Assembly (NCBI RefSeq): GCF_030812875.1
Contig: NZ_JAUSTN010000003.1
Span: forward strand, 124,001-188,000
Origin: Peptoniphilus_B koenoeneniae
GTDB lineage: Bacteria > Bacillota > Clostridia > Tissierellales > Peptoniphilaceae
Length of the DNA: 64,000 nucleotides
Direction of reading: 5' to 3'
Part shown: positions 1 to 8,025 of the stretch, piece after piece
Layout of the letters: each line of letters begins with the position of its first letter
Position numbering within the stretch: the first letter of the stretch is position 1
Made by a program: the position numbers and the translations under genes
Notes under the pieces: generated by a model
The model's database searches: none
What the model was told of the DNA's origin: nothing
The model's input: the letters and a program-made list of their open reading frames with translations, nothing else

Positions 1-922
1 TTACTTCAAGCATTTCTTGAGCCCATTGATCTCCTGTTTCGGAGTAAGCTCCTATTAGTCCGTACATTGATAACACGTTCATATCATTATAATGGCTTAA
101 AGATGATTCTTTTAAGACCCTATCTCTTAGCCAGTCATTATAAATTATATGATAGCTTCCTATTAAGCCTGCAAGGTTAAAAGTTTTTGATGGAGCATAT
201 AGGGCTATGGTCCTTTGTTTTGCGTCTTCTGATACTGATTGTGTAGCTACATGACGATTTTCTCCCACTATTATGTCTGACCAAATTTCATCTGATATTA
301 CATATACATTATGTTTTTTGTAGATTTCCATTGCCTTTTCTACTTCTTCTTTTTCCCATACTCTTCCTGTAGGATTGTGAGGTGAGCAGAATATTGCAGC
401 GTGGATATTGTTTTCTACAATCTTCTTTTCCATGTCTTCATAGTCCATTCTATAGATGTTGTTTTCATCTAAAACCAGTGGAGAATGAATTATATTGTAG
501 CCGTTATTTTCCAAAGATCCTGTAAAACCTATATAAGTTGGTGAATGTAAAAGGACATTGTCGCCCTTTGAACAGATTACGTTCATAGCACTTATAAGTC
601 CACCCAAAACTCCATTTTCATATCCTATATATTCTTCTTTAATGTCATCTACATGTTTGTATTTTTTGTGCCAGTTAATAATGGCTTCAAAATATTCTTT
701 TCTTGGTGCAAAATATCCATATAGAGGGTGTTTTGTCCTTTCTATAATAGCTTCAGGAATACTTGGTGCAGTTTCAAAGTTCATGTCTGCAACCCACATG
801 GGGATTATGTCAAACCCTGCCTTAGGTTTATCTGGTGCAAAACCCGGTCTCTGACCTAAAACTTCTACTGCTATGGCATCTTTTCCCATTCTGTCTATTA
901 TTTTTTCAAAATTGTATTTCAT
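1..922 (-). CDS. MalY/PatB-type PLP aminotransferase, 3' end cut by window edge
   Basis: I translated this by hand from the ATG at 922, which follows a GGAGG-like site (tttcctcc on the plus strand). The frame stays open to base 1, so the C-terminus lies outside the window; about 307 codons are visible. Visible hallmarks are PMWVADMNF near the N-terminus, CSPHNPTGRVW, SDEIWSD and the PLP-lysine segment APSKTFNLAG. This is the fold-type I family containing cystathionine beta-lyase/MalY/PatB, which acts on cystathionine or cysteine or transaminates. It is a paralogue of the complete gene at 2419-3645, with the NhaC gene between them on the same strand. An independent terminator-like hairpin (995-1035) separates it from the upstream genes. 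The exact substrate cannot be read from the sequence. Confidence 0.9.
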   Translation of the reverse strand, partial: MKYNFEKIIDRMGKDAIAVEVLGQRPGFAPDKPKAGFDIIPMWVADMNFETAPSIPEAIIERTKHPLYGYFAPRKEYFEAIINWHKKYKHVDDIKEEYIGYENGVLGGLISAMNVICSKGDNVLLHSPTYIGFTGSLENNGYNIIHSPLVLDENNIYRMDYEDMEKKIVENNIHAAIFCSPHNPTGRVWEKEEVEKAMEIYKKHNVYVISDEIWSDIIVGENRHVATQSVSEDAKQRTIALYAPSKTFNLAGLIGSYHIIYNDWLRDRVLKESSLSHYNDMNVLSMYGLIGAYSETGDQWAQEMLEV

Positions 923-994
923 TTTTCCTCCTTACTTAAAATATAAAAACTCATAATAATATTATATCCCATCTTTTTTATTATTAAAAAGATA

Positions 995-1035
995 CAAAAA
1001 AATTAAGACAAAATAAAAATTTACTTTGTCTTAAT
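995..1035 (-). terminator. Rho-independent terminator after the NhaC gene
   Basis: An 11-bp perfect inverted repeat (arms 1002-1012 and 1025-1035, ATTAAGACAAA/TTTGTCTTAAT) is followed on the minus strand by seven T residues. The stem has only two G-C pairs, so strength is uncertain. Confidence 0.55.
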
Positions 1036-1048
1036 GAATAATTATTTT

Positions 1049-2368
1049 TCAATCTTTTATTGCTTTTTCTTCTTCCGTTCTCATAAGACCGAAGTGTATA
1101 GTAATTAGAGCTGCGATTATTAATGCAAAGAAGTAGAAAGAATATTTCAACACCTCTATAGGTGATGCGTTGGAAAGTCCTGTTACTATTAGCATTCCTC
1201 CGTCATGAGGCATTAGGGCAATAAAGGCACAGGCAAAGATATCTAAAAGCGATGCTAACCTCTTTGGAGCTATATTATATTTCGAGCCAATTTCTTTTGC
1301 CATTGGTGCCGCTATAATTATTGCTATTGTATTGTTAATCAAAGCAGCTGATAAGATTCCTGACAAAAATGATATCCCATATTCTGCTCCACGACGGGTT
1401 TTGATTCTCGAAGTTATTGCATTTACCAGCCACTCAACTCCACCATAATATCTTACAAGACCAATAATTCCAGATACTAAAATAGCCACAATAGTTATAC
1501 TAAACATATCGGACATTCCTTCCCCTGTTGCTTGTGCCCAAGTAATAATAGTTAAATTACCTTGAACGAGACCTATTAGCCCGGATAATAAAATTCCCGA
1601 AAATAATACAACGGCAACATTAACGCCCATAAGAGCTGTAATTAATACTGAAATATAGGGAAGTATCTGTATTAAGTCATAGTCAGGCTTTTCAACTATA
1701 GCCCCTGAACCTCCTAAAATTCCATAAAGAATTGCAGCAACTATGGCAGCAGGTAAAGCAATTAAAAAGTTCATTTTAAATTTATCCTTCATTTCAGCGC
1801 CAACCCCTTGAGTAGCTGAAATTGTAGTATCTGATATCATAGAAAGGTTATCGCCGAAATATGAACCTCCTATAACAGCTGCACATGTAAGAGGTACATT
1901 TAAACCTGCCCCTTGAGCAACGCTTAAAGCAACTGGTGCAAGGGCTGCAACTGTACCCATAGATGTTCCTATAGATGTAGAAATAAAAGCACCCATTAAA
2001 AATATACCAGGAACTAAAAATTGTGATGGTATATGATTTAAGCAGAAATTAACAACAGAGTCCTTTCCGCCCATAGCCGCTGCAGTTCCTTGAAAACCAC
2101 CAGCTAAAAGGTAAATAAGACCTATCATCATAACTCCTGAATTTCCCATATTTTCACATAAAATATCAATTTTTTTACCTATAGGAGTTGTTCTTTCCAT
2201 AATTAAAGCTATAGCTATACCTACAAAAAGGGCAACATGTCTTGGAAATTTACTAAATGGTGATTCAACACCTTGAACTGTAAAAAACAGTCCTATTCCC
2301 ACATAAAGTACTAAAAACACAATTAGTGGTAAAAAGGCTAAAAAGCCAAACTTTTTTTCATTTTTCAT
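1049..2368 (-). CDS. NhaC-family Na+/H+ antiporter-type transporter
   Basis: This 439-residue, very hydrophobic protein has about 11-12 predicted membrane segments. Family motifs are visible: a GTSMGTVAALAPVA stretch and GGSYFGDNLSMISDTT, the glycine/aspartate-rich NhaC signature. The family exchanges cations or protons for small substrates; B. subtilis MleN, a Na+-lactate/H+-malate exchanger, is one member, so the substrate need not be only sodium. It lies about 50 bases downstream of the aminotransferase at 2419-3645 on the same strand and is probably co-transcribed with it. A similar pairing occurs at 14311-16979, which hints at transport of an amino or keto acid tied to transamination. 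That link is inference. Confidence 0.85.
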   Translation of the reverse strand: MKNEKKFGFLAFLPLIVFLVLYVGIGLFFTVQGVESPFSKFPRHVALFVGIAIALIMERTTPIGKKIDILCENMGNSGVMMIGLIYLLAGGFQGTAAAMGGKDSVVNFCLNHIPSQFLVPGIFLMGAFISTSIGTSMGTVAALAPVALSVAQGAGLNVPLTCAAVIGGSYFGDNLSMISDTTISATQGVGAEMKDKFKMNFLIALPAAIVAAILYGILGGSGAIVEKPDYDLIQILPYISVLITALMGVNVAVVLFSGILLSGLIGLVQGNLTIITWAQATGEGMSDMFSITIVAILVSGIIGLVRYYGGVEWLVNAITSRIKTRRGAEYGISFLSGILSAALINNTIAIIIAAPMAKEIGSKYNIAPKRLASLLDIFACAFIALMPHDGGMLIVTGLSNASPIEVLKYSFYFFALIIAALITIHFGLMRTEEEKAIKD

Positions 2369-2418
2369 ATGTATCTCCTTAATTTTAACCCTATAAGGCT
2401 TGTTTCCAAGCCTTATTT

Positions 2419-3645
2419 TTATAAACTTTTTGCATTTTTGACTATATTATCAACAGATTCTTTTACCATTTCTGGTGTTGTTGCAAGATTTAGTCTTATA
2501 TAGCCTTGATATTCTTCTCCAAACCATGCTCCATAGTCCACTGCAAGCCTACATTTATCTTGCACAAATTCTTTTAATTTTTTTGAAACGGGCATGTTAT
2601 TAACTATTACTTTTTCATCATCTTTTACATCAATAAAACTTGATAAATCTATCATAGGCAGATAGGTTCCCTGCATATCTGCAACTTCTACTTGAGGAAG
2701 TTCTCTATTTAATGTTTCTTTAAGATAAATATAATTTTCCCAAATTATATCCCTAAGAGCATTTAGCCATTCAGCCCCACCTTCATAGGCAGCTCTTGTG
2801 GCAATGCAACCCATTATGTTTACTTCCATTGGCACGTTGTTGTTTTGATATTGATCAAATTTTTCTCTAAGTTCTTTGTTTTCAATAACTATGTTTGAAT
2901 GTACAAGGCCTGCAAGGTTAAAGCTTTTTGATGCTGCATTTACAAGTATTATATTGTCTTTGTACTTGCCCTTACCTACTCTTGGTGCTGGTGTGTGTTT
3001 ATTGCCGTTAAAGGTAAAGTCTTGGTGAATTTCATCACTTATTATTAAAACTCCATATTTCTTACAAATGCCAAATAATTTGTCCAGCTCTTCTTCTTTC
3101 CATACTCTTGATGCAGGATTGTGAGGAGAACAGAAAATCATCATTTTTACATTTTCTTTTTTTATTGCTTCTTCTGCTTTTTCATAATCAATATAATATT
3201 GATTGTCCCTGTGTATTAAATCTACCGTTACTTTTTTTCTTTTTGTATCTGTAATACAGTTATGGAAGGGATAATATACAGGAGGCATAATTAGTATTGA
3301 ATCATTTTCTTTTGTAAAACAATTTATAAACCAATATAAAGCCGGTACAACTCCCACTGAAGTGCGAACCCATTCTCTTTTTACAGGATAATCAAAATTT
3401 TTTTCCATCCAATTTGAATAAGCTTCATAATATTTTTCAGGTTTAAAGCTGTAGCCGAAAACTCCATGTTCAACTCTCTCTTTTAAAGCCTCTCTTATAC
3501 ATTCTGGACTTTTAAAATCCATATCTGCTACCCACATGGGAACCAGATTGTCATCTTTGTATCTTACCTTTAAAAAATCCCATTTTAAGCAATTGGTATT
3601 TTGTCTGTTTACAGAATATTTTTCTAAAAATTCTTTTTTATTCAT
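2419..3645 (-). CDS. MalY/PatB-type PLP aminotransferase (cystathionine beta-lyase family)
   Basis: The 408-residue protein has the usual family length. Visible motifs are VPMWVADMDFKSP near residue 40, CSPHNPASRVW, ISDEIHQDF and the PLP-binding lysine in AASKSFNLAG. MalY/PatB enzymes are fold-type I PLP proteins that cleave cystathionine or cysteine C-S bonds or act as aminotransferases. ATG follows an AGGAGGT site. The gene has its own strong promoter (3691-3718), with a palindrome at the predicted transcription start, and faces the divergent MarR gene. Regulation by that MarR protein is likely. It is a paralogue of the gene at 1-922. Confidence 0.9.
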   Translation of the reverse strand: MNKKEFLEKYSVNRQNTNCLKWDFLKVRYKDDNLVPMWVADMDFKSPECIREALKERVEHGVFGYSFKPEKYYEAYSNWMEKNFDYPVKREWVRTSVGVVPALYWFINCFTKENDSILIMPPVYYPFHNCITDTKRKKVTVDLIHRDNQYYIDYEKAEEAIKKENVKMMIFCSPHNPASRVWKEEELDKLFGICKKYGVLIISDEIHQDFTFNGNKHTPAPRVGKGKYKDNIILVNAASKSFNLAGLVHSNIVIENKELREKFDQYQNNNVPMEVNIMGCIATRAAYEGGAEWLNALRDIIWENYIYLKETLNRELPQVEVADMQGTYLPMIDLSSFIDVKDDEKVIVNNMPVSKKLKEFVQDKCRLAVDYGAWFGEEYQGYIRLNLATTPEMVKESVDNIVKNAKSL

Positions 3646-3674
3646 TTTACCTCCTATTAAATATATTTAAGTAG

Positions 3675-3687
3675 CTTAACCGTTAAG
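3675..3687. promoter_or_regulatory. Operator-like palindrome 1 (CTTAAC-C-GTTAAG)
   Basis: A perfect 13-bp inverted repeat lies just downstream of the -10 box of the aminotransferase promoter, so it covers the predicted transcription start. The same TTAAC/GTTAA half-sites recur at 3740-3751. Its placement fits repression by the adjacent MarR protein; binding is inferred. Confidence 0.6.
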
Positions 3688-3690
3688 TAT

Positions 3691-3718
3691 ATTATATAAA
3701 ATTTGATAGCCTTGTCAA
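3691..3718 (-). promoter_or_regulatory. Sigma-A-type promoter of the aminotransferase-NhaC genes
   Basis: On the minus strand, TTGACA (3718-3713) and TATAAT (3696-3691) are both perfect matches, separated by 16 bp. Expected transcription start is near 3684, inside the palindrome at 3675-3687. Confidence 0.75.
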
Positions 3719-3739
3719 CTTTATTTAGAGCATTTATTA

Positions 3740-3751
3740 TTAACTTGTTAA
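3740..3751. promoter_or_regulatory. Operator-like palindrome 2 (TTAAC-TT-GTTAA)
   Basis: This second copy of the TTAAC/GTTAA half-site pair has a 2-bp instead of a 1-bp centre. It lies just upstream of the extended -10 of the marR promoter, where a bound regulator would block RNA polymerase. This suggests autoregulation. Confidence 0.55.
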
Positions 3752-3761
3752 AGTTTTTTTA

Positions 3762-3770
3762 TGCTATAAT
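3762..3770 (+). promoter_or_regulatory. Extended -10 promoter element of the MarR gene
   Basis: TGCTATAAT is a perfect extended -10 (TGN-TATAAT). No good -35 box lies at ideal spacing, which is usual for extended -10 promoters. Expected start is near 3777, giving a leader of about 11 bases. Confidence 0.6.
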
Positions 3771-3787
3771 TGTAAAAAGAGGTGCCT

Positions 3788-4348
3788 ATGAAAGATTATA
3801 AAAGTGATAAAAGTATTTATGAAAATGATATTATAGATTCCTGGATTGAAAAAGATGAAGATGAGGAAATTGTTTCTCAAAGATATAGAGAACTTTCCAA
3901 GATAATGAATCCTATGTATGATTTTATTTTGGCTTATTCCAATTATTTTTCCATTAGAAGGGACTATGGTTACGGACCTGAGCTTACTATGGTAGAAATT
4001 CATATTCTTACAGATATTCATGATCACCCTGATACTACCGTTACTGAAATTGCTAGTCAATGGAAAAGGACTACTTCTGCTATTTCTCAAATTGTTAGAA
4101 AGCTTATTAATTTCGGTTTAATTGACAGAGTTAATTCTAAAGAAAATGGAAAGATTTACCATCTGACTACTACTCCCAGCGGTGAGAAACTTGCTCTTGC
4201 CCACAAGAGATATGACAATATTGATATTGTAAAGACCAGAAAGGTTCTTTTAAAAAAATTTACTGTTGATGAGCTAATTGCTTTTGATAATATTTGTAAG
4301 GAATATACAAATATTCTCAGAGAGAGTACAAAAAAAGAGGACGATTGA
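3788..4348 (+). CDS. MarR-family transcriptional regulator
   Basis: The protein has about 186 residues. A winged-helix region of the MarR type spans roughly residues 75-140 (HDHPDTTVTEIA, then TTSAISQIVRKL as recognition helix, then the wing around RVNSKENGKIYHLT). I chose the ATG at 3788 rather than the in-frame GTG at 3782 because AGAGG (3778-3782) is then at normal spacing; the GTG would overlap its own ribosome site. It is divergent from the aminotransferase/NhaC genes with two matching palindromes between them, so it likely represses both directions. The ligand is unknown. The stop codon lies inside the terminator hairpin. Confidence 0.88.
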   Translation: MKDYKSDKSIYENDIIDSWIEKDEDEEIVSQRYRELSKIMNPMYDFILAYSNYFSIRRDYGYGPELTMVEIHILTDIHDHPDTTVTEIASQWKRTTSAISQIVRKLINFGLIDRVNSKENGKIYHLTTTPSGEKLALAHKRYDNIDIVKTRKVLLKKFTVDELIAFDNICKEYTNILRESTKKEDD

Positions 4349-4363
4349 TTATCGTCTTTTTTT
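4332..4363 (+). terminator. Terminator of the MarR gene
   Basis: GACGAT (4340-4345) pairs with ATCGTC (4351-4356), flanked by A-rich and T-rich runs (ttttttt). The TGA stop of the gene is in the loop. Confidence 0.8.
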
Positions 4364-4487
4364 ATGCTTCACGCCAAGCATTTTTAAAATTATATTCTAA
4401 TTTTGAATTAACATTAATTTTAAATTATTTAAGAAATCCTTCCATTTTAAACAAACTTCTTTCTTAACATAATCTTTAAAAATCCTC

Positions 4488-4711
4488 TAGGGACCAATTT
4501 ATTGGTCCGTGTGTATATTGTGGGAAAACAAACCATGCATTTGATTTAAAATTTATTTTAAAATTTTTTACAAATATTTTTTACGCTCTACATAGAGCAT
4601 TTTGTTTTAAATTTTTCCAATAAATCTTTTTTCTATATTTTTTCTTTCTCATTTTTTATTTTATTTTCAATCATTCGCCTGACGGCGACCGGACCAATAA
4701 ATTGGTCCCTA
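4488..4711. repeat. Repeat unit with perfect inverted ends and hairpin cores
   Basis: The 22 bases at 4488-4509 are the exact reverse complement of 4690-4711. Each end holds an 18-base hairpin (GGACCAAT-TT-ATTGGTCC at 4491-4508; GGACCAAT-AA-ATTGGTCC at 4691-4708). The unit starts TAGGG and ends CCCTA, as expected for a small non-autonomous element with TA target duplication. No transposase is present; the MITE interpretation is inference. Confidence 0.7.
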
Positions 4712-4792
4712 CATTCGCTTGTAAGGTTTTAATCTCTTGGAACCTTTTCTCACAAAATTATCCCACATTCACGTGTGGGATTTTGTGGGCTG

Positions 4793-4814
4793 TAGGGACC
4801 GGTTTACCGGTCCG
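4793..4814 (+). repeat. Single forward GGACC hairpin core
   Basis: GGACCGGT-TT-ACCGGTCC at 4796-4813 within the TAGGG...CCG frame. Here the inner three pairs are GGT/ACC instead of AAT/ATT as at 4491-4508, a compensated double-arm change. No matching inverted partner lies before metQ. Confidence 0.75.
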
Positions 4815-4962
4815 CGTGTATAATGTGGGAGAACAAAATAAATATTTGATTTAAAATTTATTTTAAATTATTTTTTATGCTCTACGTGAAGCATTTTTAT
4901 TTTTAAAAATTTTCAATTGAAATTTTTTCTGAATTTTTTCTTTTTCATTTTTTATTTTACAT

Positions 4963-5100
4963 ATGTAACGCGAGGGGGACTAATGGACTTGCGATTGTCC
5001 CTATCGTCCCCCTCACACTCCCCCTCCTTACCCCTCGAAACGCTTTTAAGATGTGGAAAAGCTTACGCTTTTCTTTCCTATTGTTTCTGTGGAGGTTGAA
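4963..5100. repeat. Repeat segment B, copy 1
   Basis: A 138-base segment repeated at 8480-8617 and 59797-59935. It contains a G+C-rich stem (GAGGGGGAC 4972-4980 with GTCCCCCTC 5006-5014) and an AAAAGC/GCTTTT hairpin. It is much richer in G+C than its surroundings and looks structured rather than coding. Confidence 0.8.
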
Positions 5101-5130
5101 TCTACATTTATTCTTTTTCGTTTTTTTATT

Positions 5131-5964
5131 TTATTTCCAAGCTACTATTGAAGAGCCCTTGCTTTCTTTTTTGATTACTTCTTCTGTATCGTCAGATTGA
5201 TATGCTGCTACTATTTTTTTGAATACTTCATTGTCTTTGTCTTCTGGTCTTGCTGCAATTATATTTATATATGGTTTTGAGTTTTCGTCTACTGGTTCTA
5301 AGAATATTGAATCTGTTGTTGGACTATATCCAGCGTCTGTTGCTACTCCATTGTTTATACATGCTGCGGTCACATCGTCTAATGCTCTTGCTGTTTGTGA
5401 TGCGTCCATTGGAATTATTTCTAGGTTCTTTGGATTTTCTATAATGTTTTTAGGTGTCAATGGATCTCCTGGTTTTCCGTCAACTTTTATAAGTCCTGCA
5501 GTTTGAAGAAGAGCTATGGCTCTTGCTTGGTTTGAAACGTCGTCAGGGATTGCAATTTTATCTCCATCTTTTATTTCATTTACGTCTTTTATCTTATTTG
5601 AGTAGATGCCAAGGGGTGCAAGCACTGTTTTACCAATAGAAACTATATTTGATTTTTTGTCTTCGTTAAAGTGATCTAAGAAGTTTTGATGTTGAAATGA
5701 ATTTAAATCTATATCTCCTGATAAAAGTGCTGCATTTGGTTGATTGTAATCTGTAAATTCAACAAGTTCTGCTTTTATTCCTTCTTTTTCAAGTTTTTTT
5801 ATTACAAAATTCCAAGTGTCTGACTTGGTGCCTACAACTCCTATCCTAACTGGACGATCTTTTCCTATATTTTCGTCTACTTTGTTTGCCTTATTTTTTG
5901 AACCACATGCTGTTAATGCTAATGCTAATCCTAATATTCCTAAAATTTTAATTGTTTTTTTCAT
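5131..5964 (-). CDS. metQ: MetQ methionine-binding lipoprotein
   Basis: The 277-residue protein starts with a lipoprotein signal peptide ending in the lipobox LTAC (Cys about 20), so it is anchored to the outer face of the membrane. The rest matches the NlpA/MetQ family: RIGVVGTKSDTWNFV, LVEFTDYNQPNAAL, then the SFQHQNFLDHF and IAIPDDVSNQARA segments typical of methionine-binding proteins. It binds L- or D-methionine for the MetNI transporter. It is the last gene of metN-metI-metQ, 10 bases after metI, under the T-box leader at 7703-7990. Its 3' end abuts repeat locus 1. Confidence 0.95.
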   Translation of the reverse strand: MKKTIKILGILGLALALTACGSKNKANKVDENIGKDRPVRIGVVGTKSDTWNFVIKKLEKEGIKAELVEFTDYNQPNAALLSGDIDLNSFQHQNFLDHFNEDKKSNIVSIGKTVLAPLGIYSNKIKDVNEIKDGDKIAIPDDVSNQARAIALLQTAGLIKVDGKPGDPLTPKNIIENPKNLEIIPMDASQTARALDDVTAACINNGVATDAGYSPTTDSIFLEPVDENSKPYINIIAARPEDKDNEVFKKIVAAYQSDDTEEVIKKESKGSSIVAWK

Positions 5965-5974
5965 TTTATTTTCC

Positions 5975-6643
5975 TCATCTTTCTAATTTTTTTATTGCTA
6001 AATTTGATATTCCTTGTACAAAATACACAAGTATTAGTATAAGGACCATTGATACTATTACTACGTCGTCTTGAAATCTATTATAACCGGTGGCTATTGC
6101 AAGTTTACCTAAGTCTTGAGCTCCTATGGCTCCTGCCATGGCGCTAAGTCCTATTAAAGAGATCATTGTAAGGGCTGAAACCCTTATTAAATTTTGAAGT
6201 CCTTCTCTTAAATAAACTCTTGTGATTACATAAAAGGGACTATCCCCCATGGAAATTGCAGCTTCTATAAGCCCTTCATCTATTGAAGATAAGGCTGATT
6301 CTACTTGCTTTGCATAAAAGGGGAAAGCTCCAAAGAAAAGTGGAACTATTGCTGCTGTCGCTCCTATTCTTGTGCCGACAATTGCCTTTGTTAGTGGAGC
6401 TACCACTGCCAAAAGAATTATAAATGGTACAGCACGAAGAAAGTTTATAATCTTATCCAATATGGAGTTTAAAACTTTATTTTCCAGTATTCCCCCTTGT
6501 TTTGTGGTGACAAGTACTATTCCAAGTATTAGTCCAGCTATACCTGCAAAGATTGAAGTAAAAAATACCATATAAATTGTTTCTAAAGTTGCAGGTAAAA
6601 AGTCGCCTTTAATAGCTATTACATTTTTAAAAAATTCACTCAT
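5975..6643 (-). CDS. metI: MetI methionine ABC transporter permease
   Basis: The 222-residue membrane protein has about five membrane segments and the MetI-type permease signature. The EAA-like loop is visible in ALSSIDEGLIEAAISMGDS, which contacts MetN. FLRAVPFIILL and IGLSAMAGAIGAQDLG are typical of MetI. Its start overlaps the end of metN by 8 bases, indicating translational coupling. It forms the channel of the methionine importer with MetN and MetQ. Confidence 0.95.
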   Translation of the reverse strand: MSEFFKNVIAIKGDFLPATLETIYMVFFTSIFAGIAGLILGIVLVTTKQGGILENKVLNSILDKIINFLRAVPFIILLAVVAPLTKAIVGTRIGATAAIVPLFFGAFPFYAKQVESALSSIDEGLIEAAISMGDSPFYVITRVYLREGLQNLIRVSALTMISLIGLSAMAGAIGAQDLGKLAIATGYNRFQDDVVIVSMVLILILVYFVQGISNLAIKKLER

Positions 6644-7679
6644 TTTCTTCCTCCAGTCTAAGTTCTCTTACCCTTACATTTTTTTCTTTCATGTAGTCAA
6701 AGGCTTCTAAGATGTTTTTACAATCTCCCTTTAAGGAAACTATAAGCACACCAAGAGGTGTATTTTGTATAAACTCTACATTGCCCCATAGTATTGATGT
6801 CACTACATCAAACTTTTTATAAAGCTCAAGGATTATTGGCTCCAAGGTTGAATCTCCTATATAGTCAAGCCTTACAAGTTTTGAATTGTCCGATGTAACT
6901 AAATCCTTATTATTTTTTAAAGTTTCTAATACTTCTTCTGATTGGATTGTGCTTTCAATAAACTCTTTTGTAAGTTTATGCTCTGGATTAGAAAAGATTT
7001 CTAAAACAGATTTGCTCTCAACAATGTTTCCATTTTCCATTACAGCACACTTTGTGCAAATGGATTTAACCACCTGCATTTCGTGAGTTATGATGACTAT
7101 TGTAAGTCCCAGATCTTCATTTAACTTCTTCAAAAGTTTTAATATTTGAGAAGTGTTTTGTGGATCCAGGGCTGAAGTAGATTCATCGCAAAGAAGTATG
7201 TCAGGATCATTTGCAAGTGCTCTTGCTATGGCGACTCTCTGTCTTTGACCTCCTGAGAGTTTACTCGGGTAATCATCTCTTTTTTCATAGATGTCCACCA
7301 GTTTCAAAAGTGATTCTACTTTTTTAATTTTCTCACTTTCTTTTAATTTTGAATGCTTCAAGGGATAGTAGACATTTTCAAATATAGTCCTCGTTGAAAA
7401 GAGATTAAAATGTTGAAAAATCATCCCTATCTTCATTCTTTTTTTTCTAAGTTCCTTTTCAGTTAATTTTGTTATATCCTCTCCCTTTATATATACTTCT
7501 CCAGAATCCGGCCTTGTAAGTAAATTTATACATCTTACCAAGGTTGATTTTCCGGCTCCAGAGTAACCAACAATTCCAAATATTTCTTTTTCTTTTATTT
7601 TAAGAGATACATCCCTTAGTGCGTGTACCACCTTATTTTTATTTTCAAATGCTACACTTACATTCTTTAGTTCTATCAT
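6636..7679 (-). CDS. metN: MetN methionine ABC transporter ATP-binding protein
   Basis: The 347-residue ATPase has Walker A (GYSGAGKST, about residue 38), the ABC signature LSGGQRQR, Walker B ILLCDESTSALD and the H-loop ITHEM. The C-terminal part (about 265-345) is a NIL domain, which binds methionine and inhibits transport when methionine is plentiful in the cell. The start follows GGAGG. It is the first gene of metNIQ and directly follows the T-box terminator, so its expression depends on uncharged tRNA-Met. Confidence 0.96.
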   Translation of the reverse strand: MIELKNVSVAFENKNKVVHALRDVSLKIKEKEIFGIVGYSGAGKSTLVRCINLLTRPDSGEVYIKGEDITKLTEKELRKKRMKIGMIFQHFNLFSTRTIFENVYYPLKHSKLKESEKIKKVESLLKLVDIYEKRDDYPSKLSGGQRQRVAIARALANDPDILLCDESTSALDPQNTSQILKLLKKLNEDLGLTIVIITHEMQVVKSICTKCAVMENGNIVESKSVLEIFSNPEHKLTKEFIESTIQSEEVLETLKNNKDLVTSDNSKLVRLDYIGDSTLEPIILELYKKFDVVTSILWGNVEFIQNTPLGVLIVSLKGDCKNILEAFDYMKEKNVRVRELRLEEENE

Positions 7680-7702
7680 TTTTCCTCCATCAAATTTAAA
7701 TA

Positions 7703-7990
7703 AAAAAAACGTCCTTTCTATCCATATAGGATAAAAAGGACGAAATTATTCCGCGTTACCACCTTAATTGCATTTAAAATAAAAAATGCCTCTTCATGTA
7801 CCATCATACACTAACTCTGTAACGGGAGTTCCCGTGTGATTCTAAATATCGAACCACCCTATCAAGAATCATGTTCAAAAGATCTCATCTTGCTACTCTC
7901 ACCACAATATAGCTTCTCTGTAAAGACTAAAATTCTTTTTACTCTTTCTTTCAAATAGTTTTTAATTTTTAAGTTTCTTTTTTAAACTTG
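7703..7990 (-). ncRNA. T-box riboswitch (methionine specifier) upstream of metNIQ
   Basis: On the minus strand the leader contains the conserved T-box AAGGTGGTAACGCGGAA (7765-7749). Its TGGT can pair with the ACCA end of tRNA-Met. A stem I region has a GGTGAGAG-like motif, and the specifier context GAAC-ATG-A places the AUG codon at 7872-7870. A strong terminator follows (CGTCCTTT...AAAGGACG with eight T residues, 7703-7742). The leader ends 24 bases before metN. Uncharged tRNA-Met should stabilise the antiterminator and switch on methionine uptake. Confidence 0.93.
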
Positions 7991-7996
7991 TTTTTG

Positions 7997-8025
7997 ATTG
8001 TACGAGCTGTGGAAAAATTTGTCAA
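7997..8025 (-). promoter_or_regulatory. Promoter of the T-box-metNIQ transcript
   Basis: TTGACA (8025-8020) and TACAAT (8002-7997) are separated by 17 bp. The expected start is near 7990, giving a leader of about 290 bases before the terminator. Confidence 0.75.

Larger units (their letters stand above)
4364..5102. repeat. Mosaic intergenic repeat locus 1
   Basis: About 740 bases without a convincing gene. Segments match loci at 8.1-9.0 and 59.4-60.4 kb almost base for base: an A segment (4366-4602), an inverted pair of GGACC hairpin cores (4488-4711), another forward core (4793-4814) and a B segment (4963-5100). Small GCTC/GAGC-type palindromes recur (4364-4381, near 4583-4600, near 4876-4892). 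The short open frame through segment B is judged non-coding because another copy breaks the frame. Confidence 0.85.

Noticed and set aside
3782..3787. GTG at 3782 as the start of the MarR gene
   Set aside because: It overlaps the ribosome-binding AGAGG; ATG at 3788 has correct spacing.
3764..4090. 108-residue minus-strand frame opposite marR
   Set aside because: Shadow of the MarR gene; no family match and covers the operator region.
4917..5099. 60-residue open frame through repeat segment B (also 8422-8616 and 59738-60004)
   Set aside because: No ribosome site, runs through AT-rich filler and strong stems, and the frame is broken in the third copy. Treated as a by-product of the repeat.
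4364..5130. CRISPR array
   Set aside because: Repeats are not evenly spaced, have no unique spacers of constant length and no cas genes are near.
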